The notes: a model not told the origin generated them from the sequence alone. A DNA stretch of 64,000 nt from an uncultured Clostridia bacterium (GCA_947625485.1 CANQOP010000006.1:1-64000), one strand, 5' to 3'; positions 44,494-52,470 are shown, numbered from the stretch's first letter. Numbers and translations: made by a program.

Positions 44494-44626
44494 TTATCTG
44501 TAAACATAGATGTGTTAATTAATCAAGTGAACAAAATAAAACAATTAGTGTTTAAAACATATAACTAAAAAGAATATAAAAACATATTATAGTATTTAAA
44601 AAATAGATAACTGGGAGGAAACTATA

Positions 44627-45361
44627 ATGGATAAAGCATTTGAAAAGTTAGGATTATACGATTTTTTCGGAATATGGATTCCAGGTGCGTTAACAGTAAC
44701 ATACTATTTGTTTACTCTTAGAGATTATTTCTATCATATTTTTTCTTTTCTAAAAATAAGTCAAAACGGTATTCCTAGTTATTTGCTAATCATTATACTA
44801 TATACTGCTGTTGCATATATTGTTGGTGTGATATTGCATGAAATAGGTAAAATAATTGCTGATATAACAACGATTTTTAATTTTCATACTATTAATTCAA
44901 GAATTAAAAATCTTTCTGTCTCAAAATGCCCTAGAACAAATGTATTTAAAAGAATACAATATGAATACAAAAATTCACTTGAAAAGAATGACATTAAGTT
45001 AGAAAATATCGTTGATTTTGATAAAGCTATAAGTTATCTAAAATACAATGGAAGAATAACCACAAAAAGAATTGATACATATCATGCTATTTACGCTCTA
45101 TCAAGAAGTCTTAGCTTATGCTTTTTAGGACATCTGTTACTATTGTTATTTATAATAATAAAAACAAGTATAATTGCTATTATAAATACTATAGAATTAT
45201 GGGTTTTAGTACCTTATGCATTTCTATGTATTATAGATATAACATTGTTATTTTTATTCTTTCTACGTACATATCGTTATTTTCACAGCTGGATAAAAAA
45301 TATTTTTATTCAGTATTACAAAAATATATATCAAAATCAAAGCAACCAATTAATATGGTGA
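44627..45361 (+). CDS. Cassette gene 2: four-TM membrane protein
   Basis: A 244-aa protein with about four transmembrane segments in two pairs (residues about 17-35 and 48-72; 165-190 and 195-215) around a soluble middle. The N-terminal GLYDFFGIWIPGALTV is a motif I have seen in membrane proteins of defence loci, but I cannot name a family. The ribosome site GGGAGG is strong. It follows gene 1 by 133 bases. It could be the membrane effector of the cassette. Confidence 0.6.
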   Translation: MDKAFEKLGLYDFFGIWIPGALTVTYYLFTLRDYFYHIFSFLKISQNGIPSYLLIIILYTAVAYIVGVILHEIGKIIADITTIFNFHTINSRIKNLSVSKCPRTNVFKRIQYEYKNSLEKNDIKLENIVDFDKAISYLKYNGRITTKRIDTYHAIYALSRSLSLCFLGHLLLLLFIIIKTSIIAIINTIELWVLVPYAFLCIIDITLLFLFFLRTYRYFHSWIKNIFIQYYKNIYQNQSNQLIW

Positions 45362-45449
45362 ATTATTGTAATGATATAAACTAAAAAGCAACCTACAACT
45401 TCAGGTGTATCTTAATGTAGATTAAATAAATACAAGGAGAGATTAAGCT

Positions 45450-46007
45450 ATGGGAATATCTGATATTCTTTCTATAATTGCTATAGTAGTTTCTGTTATA
45501 GTTTTCGTTTTAAATCGTAGACTAGATAGTTATTTGTATGGGCCAAAGTGTAGAATTTGTGCTTATTCAGTTCCAAAAGGCTTAATGATACAAATAGGAA
45601 ATGGTGGAAATAGGGTGATGCATGTTAAAAGGATCTCCTACACTATATGTTCCGATATAAAGAATCTAGATGATTACACTTATAATCTTTCATCTTTGTT
45701 TTATAACTTGACTTGTGAAACTAGATCTGAAACTAGACCCGTTGATGAAGATTTGTTTCCAAACTCTAAGCAAAATCTGTTTACCACAACATTTTTTTCA
45801 CAGGAAGAAATGTTGAAAGCATGGGAAATTGTAAATCAAATAACAGTTAAAGTTGAGTATAATGGACTAATCAAAAAATTCTTTCCAACCTATAGATCAC
45901 TAAAGTATGATTATGAAACATTTATGGATGTAATGAAAGATGGAGAAGGAAATATTCGTCAGTTAAAAGCCTTTACTGAGCAAGAAAGGAAACAAAAGCA
46001 TTATTGA
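45450..46007 (+). CDS. Cassette gene 3: single-TM anchored protein
   Basis: A 185-aa protein with one N-terminal transmembrane segment (residues about 4-22, ILSIIAIVVSVIVFVL) and a cytoplasmic or outer domain (GLMIQIGNGGNRVMHVKRIS; SQEEMLKAWEIVNQITVKV) with a beta-sandwich feel. No family is recognised. The ribosome site AAGGAGAG is good. It ends 67 bases before the tRNA 3' end that closes the cassette. Confidence 0.6.
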   Translation: MGISDILSIIAIVVSVIVFVLNRRLDSYLYGPKCRICAYSVPKGLMIQIGNGGNRVMHVKRISYTICSDIKNLDDYTYNLSSLFYNLTCETRSETRPVDEDLFPNSKQNLFTTTFFSQEEMLKAWEIVNQITVKVEYNGLIKKFFPTYRSLKYDYETFMDVMKDGEGNIRQLKAFTEQERKQKHY

Positions 46008-46074
46008 TTATTATTTATAAAATTATTTACACCGAAGTGTTGTAATCATCAGGTCCATGTGAAAGCAATTTCAT

Positions 46075-46102
46075 GCAGGTTCAAGTCCTGTTATCCGCAC
46101 CA
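46075..46102 (+). other. tRNA 3'-end fragment (Leu-like), right att site
   Basis: GCAGG, TTCAAGT and CCTGT form a T arm, followed by TATCCGC, A and CCA. A preceding TGAAA/TTTCA stem resembles a class II variable arm, hence Leu-like. The 5' half of the tRNA is absent, so this is the restored or duplicated 3' end left by integration. The terminator TTAGGGAGTATC/GATACTCCCTAA follows. Confidence 0.7.
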
Positions 46103-46222
46103 TATATTAGGGAGTATCTTTCGATACTCCCTAATTTATTATCAAAATACGGAGATGTGACAGGACTTGAAGCCGACCGTTAAGAAAATCGTCCTGCGGA
46201 CGATTTTTAGGGAGGAGCGTTT

Positions 46223-46276
46223 ATGAACGCTATAGCTATGATACACACCCCAACAAACGAGGACAAAGTTTTCTAA
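46223..46276 (+). CDS. 17-aa ORF in att unit 1
   Basis: MNAIAMIHTPTNEDKVF follows an excellent ribosome site (GGGAGGAGCGTTT). The upstream hairpin might control it. It could be a leader peptide or the cut start of a lost gene. Confidence 0.35.
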   Translation: MNAIAMIHTPTNEDKVF

Positions 46277-46421
46277 ATATGAACATATGTTATCCGCACC
46301 ATATATTAGGGAGTATCTTTCGATACTCCCTAATTTATTATCAAAATACGGAGATGTGACAGGACTTGAAGCCGACCGTTAAGAAAATCGTCCTGCGGAC
46401 GATTTTTAGGAAGGAGCGTTT

Positions 46422-46475
46422 ATGAACGCTATAGCTATGATACACACCCCAACAAACGAGGATAAAGTTTTCTAA
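46422..46475 (+). CDS. 17-aa ORF in att unit 2
   Basis: The same peptide as in unit 1; the one base change (GAC to GAT) is synonymous, and the ribosome site is GGAAGGAGCG. The protein sequence is therefore unchanged between copies. Confidence 0.35.
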   Translation: MNAIAMIHTPTNEDKVF

Positions 46476-46535
46476 ATATGAACATATGTTATCCGCACCA
46501 TAAAAATAGGGTATCTGTTGATTCCCTATTCAGAT

Positions 46536-46580
46536 TGTAGAAAAACCCTAAATCCGATTTAGATTTAGGGCTTTTCTACA
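46536..46580. terminator. Long terminator hairpin between island and chromosome
   Basis: TGTAGAAAA-CCCTAAATC pairs with GATTTAGGG-TTTTCTACA, 18 of 19 positions. It ends the minus-strand two-component operon. Confidence 0.75.
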
Positions 46581-46586
46581 GTCTGA

Positions 46587-46605
46587 CCACCCATTGAACG
46601 GGTGG
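46587..46605. repeat. GTTGAAC-type hairpin, copy 1
   Basis: CCACCCATTGAACGGGTGG, followed by TTTTG. It is nearly identical to the hairpin at 51080-51098 beside the IS200 element; probably an IS-end relic or terminator. Confidence 0.5.
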
Positions 46606-46618
46606 TTTTGATTTGTAT

Positions 46619-47479
46619 TTAGTTCTTTTCAAAAAGGCTGAATCCGACAAAGCCGGAATCATTCAGGTCGTAAATCATAATGAGCTGATAGCTTGCATTC
46701 GTAAAGGTCACATACATCATTTCATTATAGCTTATTCCGGAGCTTGTGCTGTCTGTAATTATCTCGTTGATTGTCGTACAATTTAGATTTATATCAAACT
46801 TTTTGCAGACATTATCAACCACTTCAAGATTATTAATAAAAGATACGAAGCTATTAAACCCTGTGTCGCCAAATTTAGACGTTATGAGGTTATCAGAAAC
46901 AACTTCTCTTTCTTGACGCTGAAAATAATCAACTTCACTAACTACATACATTTTAAGATCGTTTTCCAGATTTTTATAAGCGTTTTCAATCTGTTCTGTT
47001 GATATCCTTTCGTCACATTCAGGAATACAGGAAAAATATAAAACATCTTTCTCTGTAAAAGCTACATTAATCGTATAATTTCGCTTATTTGTTGCAGTAA
47101 ATTTTACGTCCCTGATGTAATATATATTAGGTTCTGAGACGGAAATTTCAAGATAGTCTCTAAAATCAATATCCTTTAAAAAGTGAACCTTGGGATAAAA
47201 TGATTTTATCAAACCTGTTACAAGTTCATTTGTGTACTTATATTTGGATTTAGATGTTGCTTTTTTTACGGTTTTTCTGTCATAAAGATTCATCGGATAA
47301 AGTTCTAGATTTGTGGTATTATCAAAGTAAAGAAGTGAAATTTTCTCGGATTCTTCGATTTTCCAAAGTGTATTTTTATAGTTAGGCAGTAATATCTGCG
47401 AAAGCTCTATCCCAAAATAGCAGAGCACTATAAGCAAAGCGGCTAAAATGAAAGGCAAAGTTTTTTTAATCTTATTCAT
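46619..47479 (-). CDS. Membrane-anchored protein linked to the two-component system
   Basis: A 286-aa protein with one N-terminal transmembrane segment (FILAALLIVLCYFGIELSQI) and an extracytoplasmic domain of unknown family. The start is the ATG at 47479, eight bases inside the histidine kinase gene, which implies translational coupling; the track's start is three codons too early. It probably modulates the kinase or is its output at the membrane. Confidence 0.7.
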   Translation of the reverse strand: MNKIKKTLPFILAALLIVLCYFGIELSQILLPNYKNTLWKIEESEKISLLYFDNTTNLELYPMNLYDRKTVKKATSKSKYKYTNELVTGLIKSFYPKVHFLKDIDFRDYLEISVSEPNIYYIRDVKFTATNKRNYTINVAFTEKDVLYFSCIPECDERISTEQIENAYKNLENDLKMYVVSEVDYFQRQEREVVSDNLITSKFGDTGFNSFVSFINNLEVVDNVCKKFDINLNCTTINEIITDSTSSGISYNEMMYVTFTNASYQLIMIYDLNDSGFVGFSLFEKN

Positions 47480-48908
47480 CACTTCCACCTCCCACCGGCA
47501 TAATCACTGACACAGTAGTACCCACGCCGACCGCACTGTCAATATTCAGTTTTGCATTATGTTTTTTGACAATTTCTACGCAGAGCGATAATCCAAGACC
47601 TGCGCCTCCGGCTTTTCGGGAGCGGCTTTTATCCACCATGTAGAACGGCTCGGTTATTTTTTTGACGTCATCCTCAATCATTCCTACTCCGTTATCCGTT
47701 ATGGATATCGTGAGTTTATCGTCGTTAAGCATACACTTAACCTCTATTTTCTGACCTTCATCGCTCGCTTTGACAGCGTTGTCGATAAGGTTGTATAAAA
47801 GTGAAGTGAACAGATCCTTATCAACTCGGATAATCACATTAACGGGCGTAATATTCAGCTTCATACCACGTTTTTCAATTATCGGTTTAATGCTGTTCTC
47901 AACTTCTTTAAGTAATTCAGAAATATTAATATCTCTGAACTCAAGTTCTGCATTATCCGCAACGATAAGCTCCAACAGTTTTTCCGATAATCCCTTCAGC
48001 CGCTTAGCTTCTTCGACAATTATTCCCGAGTAATCTCTGAGCTCCTCACTGGTTATATTCTTTTTAATCTGCAATATATCAGCAAAACAGATAATTGAAG
48101 TGAGCGGAGTTTTCATCTCGTGGGCAAGATTATCAATAAAGCGTTTTCTGCTGTCAGCTATATTCTGTAGATTTTCAACATTACTCTCTATAGCTTCTGC
48201 CATAATATTGACATTCGAGGCAAGCTCTTTAAATTCACTGCCCCCTTTTTCGTCGATGCGGGCTTCATAATCGCCGCCGGCAATTCGTTTTATTGAGGCG
48301 TTCACTCTTGTCAACGGCCGAAGCAGTCTATATACAACCGCCAATAGCATTAACGCCGTAACTACAGCAAACACAATGCTGAGAATTTTTATATAACTCA
48401 GCGCGATTTCGTGATTGGTATAAACCAGAGTAATGTCAGTTGCGGTAAATATATAATAACTTTGACCTTCAAGCGTAATCTCAGAGCCGATAATCAAATA
48501 CGTCTTATCATTAAAATCAGTAATAATTGAATACTCGCTCTCGCTGTTTTTAACCTGTTTTATGAAATTTGGCACTGATTTAAACACATCAGAATGGATG
48601 GAATCAATCTCCGAGTTTTTATTATAAACAGCTATACCCGTTTTTGAACCCGAATAAGAGGACAGCATATCAGTTATTGCGGATTTAATTTTATCGTCTG
48701 GAAGTACCAATTCATTGGATTTAATCCGCTCGTAAGAAATTTTGTTGGTTATATTAGCCGCATAATATTCATGCTGTGCCTCAGCACCAACACGTTGCTG
48801 ACGTATTGCAGATGAAAAGTAGCTCTGTGCAAGTAAAACGGCGATTGCACTTACGGCGATCATTACGAAAGCTAAGGTTATAAGAAAAATCTTTTGCCAG
48901 AGTTTCAT
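47472..48908 (-). CDS. Sensor histidine kinase
   Basis: A 478-aa membrane kinase. TM1 is at residues about 6-28, followed by an extracellular sensor of about 140 residues and TM2 at about 175-195. A HAMP domain (PLTRVNASIKRIAGGDYEAR), a HisKA domain with the acceptor His in NLAHEMKTPLTSI, and an ATPase domain (NLIDNAVKASDEG, DNGVGM, GAGLGLSL) follow. It pairs with the OmpR-type regulator one base upstream. The signal is unknown. Confidence 0.93.
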   Translation of the reverse strand: MKLWQKIFLITLAFVMIAVSAIAVLLAQSYFSSAIRQQRVGAEAQHEYYAANITNKISYERIKSNELVLPDDKIKSAITDMLSSYSGSKTGIAVYNKNSEIDSIHSDVFKSVPNFIKQVKNSESEYSIITDFNDKTYLIIGSEITLEGQSYYIFTATDITLVYTNHEIALSYIKILSIVFAVVTALMLLAVVYRLLRPLTRVNASIKRIAGGDYEARIDEKGGSEFKELASNVNIMAEAIESNVENLQNIADSRKRFIDNLAHEMKTPLTSIICFADILQIKKNITSEELRDYSGIIVEEAKRLKGLSEKLLELIVADNAELEFRDINISELLKEVENSIKPIIEKRGMKLNITPVNVIIRVDKDLFTSLLYNLIDNAVKASDEGQKIEVKCMLNDDKLTISITDNGVGMIEDDVKKITEPFYMVDKSRSRKAGGAGLGLSLCVEIVKKHNAKLNIDSAVGVGTTVSVIMPVGGGSDE

Positions 48909-48909
48909 T

Positions 48910-49569
48910 TTATTCCTCGCTCTCTAAACGGTAGCCGAGCTTGGGAATAGTTATGAGATGTTTTTTCAGATTAAGTTTTTTGCGGATCTGCTGAACATGA
49001 ATATCCACAGTTCTGCTCTCTCCCTCAAACTCATATCCCCATACAGCGGAAAGAAGTCTTTCTCTTGAGATTGCAATATCAATGTTCTGAATAAAAAATA
49101 TAAGCAGTGAAAATTCCTTAGGCGTTAAATCAACGACTTTCCCACCCTTTAACACTTTATGCTTATTTACATCAACATTTATATCACCGTATCTAAGTGT
49201 ACTTGCACCCTTATCAAAACGGCGGAGGATGACCTCAATCCGCGCGATAAGCTCCATAGCCTCGAACGGCTTAACGATATAATCCTCCGCGCCGAGGCGG
49301 AGACCTTTTATTTTTTCGGTAACGTCGCCTAGGGCAGTGAGAAAAATAACGGGAATTCCGCTGCTTTTCACATTCTCGAGCACCTCAAACCCATTCATCC
49401 CAGGAAGCATAACATCGAGAAGCACCAGGTCAAATTTACCACTCTTTACGGCATCTACAGCCGACTTTCCGTCACTGCAAATTTCGCTTCCGTAGCCGAC
49501 GATTGAAACTGTAACCTCTATGGATTTTGCGATATTCGAATCGTCTTCAACAATAAGTATGTTAATCAT
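48910..49569 (-). CDS. OmpR-family response regulator
   Basis: A 219-aa regulator. The receiver domain (VEDDSNIAKSIEV; acceptor Asp in LVLLDVMLPGMNGFE; Lys in DYIVKPFEA) is followed by a winged-helix domain (LTPKEFSLLIFF; SRTVDIHVQQIRKKL). The start is set at the ATG at 49569; the track adds 18 leader residues without a receiver-domain counterpart. A copy of the structured repeat (49641-49770) lies in its upstream region. Confidence 0.92.
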   Translation of the reverse strand: MINILIVEDDSNIAKSIEVTVSIVGYGSEICSDGKSAVDAVKSGKFDLVLLDVMLPGMNGFEVLENVKSSGIPVIFLTALGDVTEKIKGLRLGAEDYIVKPFEAMELIARIEVILRRFDKGASTLRYGDINVDVNKHKVLKGGKVVDLTPKEFSLLIFFIQNIDIAISRERLLSAVWGYEFEGESRTVDIHVQQIRKKLNLKKHLITIPKLGYRLESEE

Positions 49570-49640
49570 TTTATTTTCTGTTGCCTTTCCGCCCACAAAG
49601 TGCGCTACTGCGCAAGAATACAATTATTCTTTAAAATATT

Positions 49641-49770
49641 CAAGGCTCTGCTTTTAACAAGCAGAGGTCGTGCATAGCAAGACGGGTTTAGTGAGGTTGA
49701 ACCCCCTAAACCAAAGATATTCACCGCCGCCTTAGAGACGGGGACATTTCTCTGTGGTTATAATAAGAGT
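49641..49770 (-). repeat. Structured dispersed repeat, copy 1
   Basis: Conserved block GCTCTGCTTTTAACAAGCAG (hairpin CTCTGCTT/AAGCAGAG), a variable middle hairpin (GGTTTAG/CTAAACC), then CACCGCCGCCTTAGAGAC and ACATTTCTCTG. It lies directly upstream of the OmpR-type regulator gene. Confidence 0.75.
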
Positions 49771-49874
49771 CTATATCAAACATTACAATTTGTCAATCTG
49801 ATAACCTATATCCATATATTGTAATTGAAAATCACTTTTGTTTTATTTGACACTTACTTTTTCTAAAAACTTTT

Positions 49875-50678
49875 TTACGCATTATATTCATTTTTATATA
49901 TAACTACAGCCTGTTGACCGAGGCTTTCATAAGCCGCTTTGACATCTGATTTTTTATACCCAACATTTTTGCCCTTTAAAGGATCGTTAAAGTAGTAAAA
50001 ATTACTATCATAGCCTACAAGCAGCAAACAATGCTCAGGAGCTATCCATGTGCATCTTTTCCCCTGAGATGTAATCCATGTGCTTGTTTTATATGCTTCA
50101 TGCATTTCTATAGTAGCCCATAGGATTATAGGGATATCGTTGTTTATGTAATACTTACAGAGCCTTTCAAGGCTTGTTCCGTCGTACCGTTTTATACTGT
50201 AAATTTCTTTGTCGATAAATTTATTAAGCGCCCTTTCTACAACGGTTGAGTAACAACCCCAGCCGCTGCGGTTATAAGGAGATCCGAGAAAACACTCATA
50301 AGGCGAATCACCGATAATATTGTTATTTGTATAAAAGGGAGCTTGTCCAAGGTCAAGATAGTTGTCTATAAAATCATTAACGTCAATATCAATTCCAAGG
50401 TATTGAAGCGCCATAACCGTTGAAACAGACTCACAACCTGTGGGATAGTATTCGGTTTGGTCGATAAACGGTGCGTCTATCATATGTTCTGTTAGCTGCT
50501 TTTCTTCTTGCGATACATTTTTCAGCAGTGATAATTGAGGCGAAATACAACTTACAGCGCTTGTACCATCGCCGTCGGGCACACATAAACTTTGGTACAC
50601 AATACCTGCTGTTAGCAATAAACCTAATACAAGTGTCACAATAAGAATTTTTTTCGGAAAATTACTTCTCCTTTTCAT
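49875..50678 (-). CDS. Membrane-anchored C39-like cysteine peptidase
   Basis: A 267-aa protein with an N-terminal TM (residues about 11-30) and a peptidase_C39_2-type domain: catalytic Cys in YYPTGCESVSTVMALQYLG, His in EHCLLLVGYD, and the Asp of NDP. It is expected to act outside the cell on peptides or wall-linked substrates. The start is the ATG at 50678, spaced nine bases from AAAGGA. The neighbouring two-component system may regulate it. Confidence 0.85.
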   Translation of the reverse strand: MKRRSNFPKKILIVTLVLGLLLTAGIVYQSLCVPDGDGTSAVSCISPQLSLLKNVSQEEKQLTEHMIDAPFIDQTEYYPTGCESVSTVMALQYLGIDIDVNDFIDNYLDLGQAPFYTNNNIIGDSPYECFLGSPYNRSGWGCYSTVVERALNKFIDKEIYSIKRYDGTSLERLCKYYINNDIPIILWATIEMHEAYKTSTWITSQGKRCTWIAPEHCLLLVGYDSNFYYFNDPLKGKNVGYKKSDVKAAYESLGQQAVVIYKNEYNA

Positions 50679-50687
50679 ATTTACCAT

Positions 50688-50928
50688 TCCTTTAATTTTG
50701 ATAAATTAATTCTAATTCTTGCAGATGCAAAAAGTCATCATAAAAATGTAAAAGAATTGTAAACATGAAAATGTGCTGCGTGGTACTCTGTAAATATATA
50801 ATTAACAGAAAAAAGCTTTGTGAAATTTTAATATTTCAAATATCGGAATCTCACTTTGGATTTGGTCTTTGTACTGAAAACTTTTTATTAATGGGATTTG
50901 TATCTATACAAATATTATCTTCGAGATT
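50688..50928. other. Non-coding region upstream of the C39-like gene
   Basis: The plus-strand ORF here runs into the structured repeat and has no family resemblance. Nothing else is supported. Confidence 0.4.
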
Positions 50929-51029
50929 CAAAGCTCTGCTTTTAACAAGCAGATGTCGTGCATTGAACCAAAGATATTTTCACCGCCGCCTTAGAGTCGG
51001 GAAACATTTCTCTGTGTTTAAAATAGAGT
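50929..51029 (-). repeat. Structured dispersed repeat, copy 2
   Basis: It has the same left block (AAGCTCTGCTTTTAACAAGC) and right block (CACCGCCGCCTTAGAGTC, ACATTTCTCTG) as copy 1, but the middle hairpin is deleted. Confidence 0.72.
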
Positions 51030-51079
51030 ATGTAAGTAAAAAACCTGCAACTTTTCCCGGTAAATCCTTGTAATCAAAA

Positions 51080-51153
51080 CCACCCGTTGAACGGGTGGTT
51101 TGACCAGCCCCTATAAGGGGCTATTACAGGCTTACCCCCTGCAGCCGGGGGTA
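51080..51153. repeat. Three consecutive hairpins at the IS200 3' end
   Basis: CCACCCGTTGAACGGGTGG (51080-51098), AGCCCC-TAT-AAGGGGCT type (51106-51122) and TACCCCC/GGGGGTA (51133-51153). They probably include the IS end recognised by the transposase. Confidence 0.6.
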
Positions 51154-51216
51154 TCGAAAGTTTGACAACGCATTACAATCTCAAGCAGCCGCTCACGTGC
51201 GGCTGTTTATTTTTGC

Positions 51217-51696
51217 TTATTTATTCTTGGCACCCGTAAACGGGTCAATATATTCCTTGAGTGTTAACTGATCGTTTGCACAATCTTCTGCAAGCTGATT
51301 TTTTATGTATTCTGCTATCGTCTTTTTATTTTGTCCTACCGTATCTACATAATACCCTCTACACCAAAAATGTCTTGAGCCATATTTATACTTCAAATTT
51401 GCGTGTCTATCGAATATCATTAAACTACTTTTACCCTTGAGGTATCCCATAAACTGTGATATACTTAGGTATGGTGGGATACATACTAACATATGTATAT
51501 GGTCTGGGCACGCCTCAGCTTCGATTATTGTCACCTTTTTCTGCTCACACAGTTTTCTTAATATCTCTCCTATATCTCTTCGCAACTTTCCGTATATTTC
51601 TTTTCTCCTGAATTTTGGAGCAAAGACGATATGATACTGACACCGGTATGTTGAATGTGCTGTGTGCATTATTTCATTATTATTTTTGTTTTTCAT
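51217..51696 (-). CDS. tnpA: IS200/IS605-family Y1 transposase (TnpA)
   Basis: A 159-aa HUH transposase. The metal-binding HUH motif is CPDHIHMLV near residue 64 and the catalytic Tyr is in RGYYVDTVGQNKK near 116. Length and motifs are complete, so it may be active. No tnpB is present, so this is the IS200 type with tnpA alone. The leader can pair with the ribosome site (see 51702-51763). The transposase works on single-stranded DNA with hairpin ends. Confidence 0.95.
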   Translation of the reverse strand: MKNKNNNEIMHTAHSTYRCQYHIVFAPKFRRKEIYGKLRRDIGEILRKLCEQKKVTIIEAEACPDHIHMLVCIPPYLSISQFMGYLKGKSSLMIFDRHANLKYKYGSRHFWCRGYYVDTVGQNKKTIAEYIKNQLAEDCANDQLTLKEYIDPFTGAKNK

Positions 51697-51701
51697 TGTT
51701 T

Positions 51702-51763
51702 AAAACCTCCTCGTATCTTTGGTATTGCGTCGTCAAACTCTTACCATTATACTCGGAGGTTTT
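51702..51763 (-). promoter_or_regulatory. tnpA leader with sequestered ribosome site
   Basis: AAAACCTCCG (51754-51763) in the leader is complementary to the ribosome site GGAGGTTTT (51702-51710), 40 bases downstream. IS200 is known to limit its own translation this way. Confidence 0.65.
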
Positions 51764-51788
51764 CTTTTGCTAAAGCTTTTTTTATCGT

Positions 51789-51807
51789 CCCCCGGTTGAA
51801 CCGGGGG
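51789..51807. repeat. GTTGAAC-type hairpin at the IS200 5' side
   Basis: CCCCCGGTTGAACCGGGGG is a perfect hairpin followed by ATTTTT. It is the probable outer end of the IS and also a terminator on the plus strand. Confidence 0.65.
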
Positions 51808-51838
51808 ATTTTTCCACGCCCTAAAGGACAACATAAAC

Positions 51839-51869
51839 AATTCCCGCCACTCAAAAAGTGACGGGAATT
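51839..51869 (-). terminator. Terminator hairpin after the ferritin-like gene
   Basis: AATTCCCG and CGGGAATT arms with inner ACT/AGT, 12 bases beyond the stop codon at 51881. Confidence 0.6.
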
Positions 51870-51880
51870 ATTATTCTGAG

Positions 51881-52315
51881 TTATAAAAACTCTCGTATAT
51901 CTATTGCAAGCTCTTCTTCAAGATTTATAAGGCGCTTGGTTATGTCCTTGGATACCTCATCAGCCGCCTTGTACTGATTAAGGTATCTGTGCAAAGATTT
52001 TACGCCCATATTACAGCCGTCTGTAATCAAATCGGCAATCGTGCTGTCCGACTCGTTCATTACAAGCTTTACATTGGTTTTCATCCACGACATACCTTTG
52101 GCAATCGGATTAGGATCCTTTCCGCTGTCCTCGTACTTGTTTAGCAAATCTTTGATTTCAGTATCCAACTTTTTATGCTCAGATTTACAGTCAGACAAAA
52201 GTTCCTTTAATTTTTCATCATTCACATAATCCAGAACATCGTCAATGGACGCAACGCCCATCTTAACTCCTGCATTACATTCACGCAATAGCTTTATCGT
52301 ATCCTGTTCTATCAT
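51881..52315 (-). CDS. Ferritin-like/DUF2383-type helical protein
   Basis: A 144-aa all-helical protein. The repeated pattern (LLRECNAGVKMGVASIDDVL; ISDGCNMGVKSLHRYLNQY-type helix near residue 98) resembles the four-helix DUF2383/ferritin-like proteins, in which each helix pair begins with a Cys-Asn-x-Gly motif. The metal ligands cannot be confirmed. The ribosome site AAGGAGATAG is clear. A structured repeat copy lies 24 bases upstream. Confidence 0.6.
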   Translation of the reverse strand: MIEQDTIKLLRECNAGVKMGVASIDDVLDYVNDEKLKELLSDCKSEHKKLDTEIKDLLNKYEDSGKDPNPIAKGMSWMKTNVKLVMNESDSTIADLITDGCNMGVKSLHRYLNQYKAADEVSKDITKRLINLEEELAIDIREFL

Positions 52316-52338
52316 TAATACTATCTCCTTTTTATTTT

Positions 52339-52470
52339 CAAAGCTCTGCTTTTAACAAGCAGAGGTCGTTCACACACGACGGTTTCAGCGGGAGCTTGTT
52401 CCCGCTAGACGAAAGATGTTTACCGCCGCCTTAAAGGCAAGGGACATCTTTCTTATGTTATAAAAAAAGT
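52339..52470 (-). repeat. Structured dispersed repeat, copy 3
   Basis: The left block AAGCTCTGCTTTTAACAAGC is identical. The middle hairpin has a different sequence but the same kind of stem (AGCGGGA/TCCCGCT). The right block ACCGCCGCCTTAAAGGC is closed by AAAGATGT/ACATCTTT. Confidence 0.75.

Larger units (their letters stand above)
46091..46501 (+). repeat. Two 199-bp tandem units bounded by three att cores
   Basis: GTTATCCGCACCAT occurs with its TTATCCGC part starting at 46091, 46290 and 46489, exactly 199 bases apart. The two units differ at only a few bases (for example GGGAGG against GGAAGG). Each holds a terminator hairpin, an AAAATCGTCC/GGACGATTTT hairpin and a 17-aa ORF. Sequence after the third core is different and carries its own AATAGGG/CCCTATT hairpin. 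Confidence 0.85.

Noticed and set aside
50765-51073. 102-aa plus-strand ORF between the C39-like gene and IS200
   Set aside because: It runs through the structured repeat and has no coding character.
51697-51880. tnpB or a tnpB guide-RNA remnant beside tnpA
   Set aside because: No TnpB-like frame is present on either strand; the GTTGAAC hairpin resembles IS605 ends but is too little to call a guide RNA.
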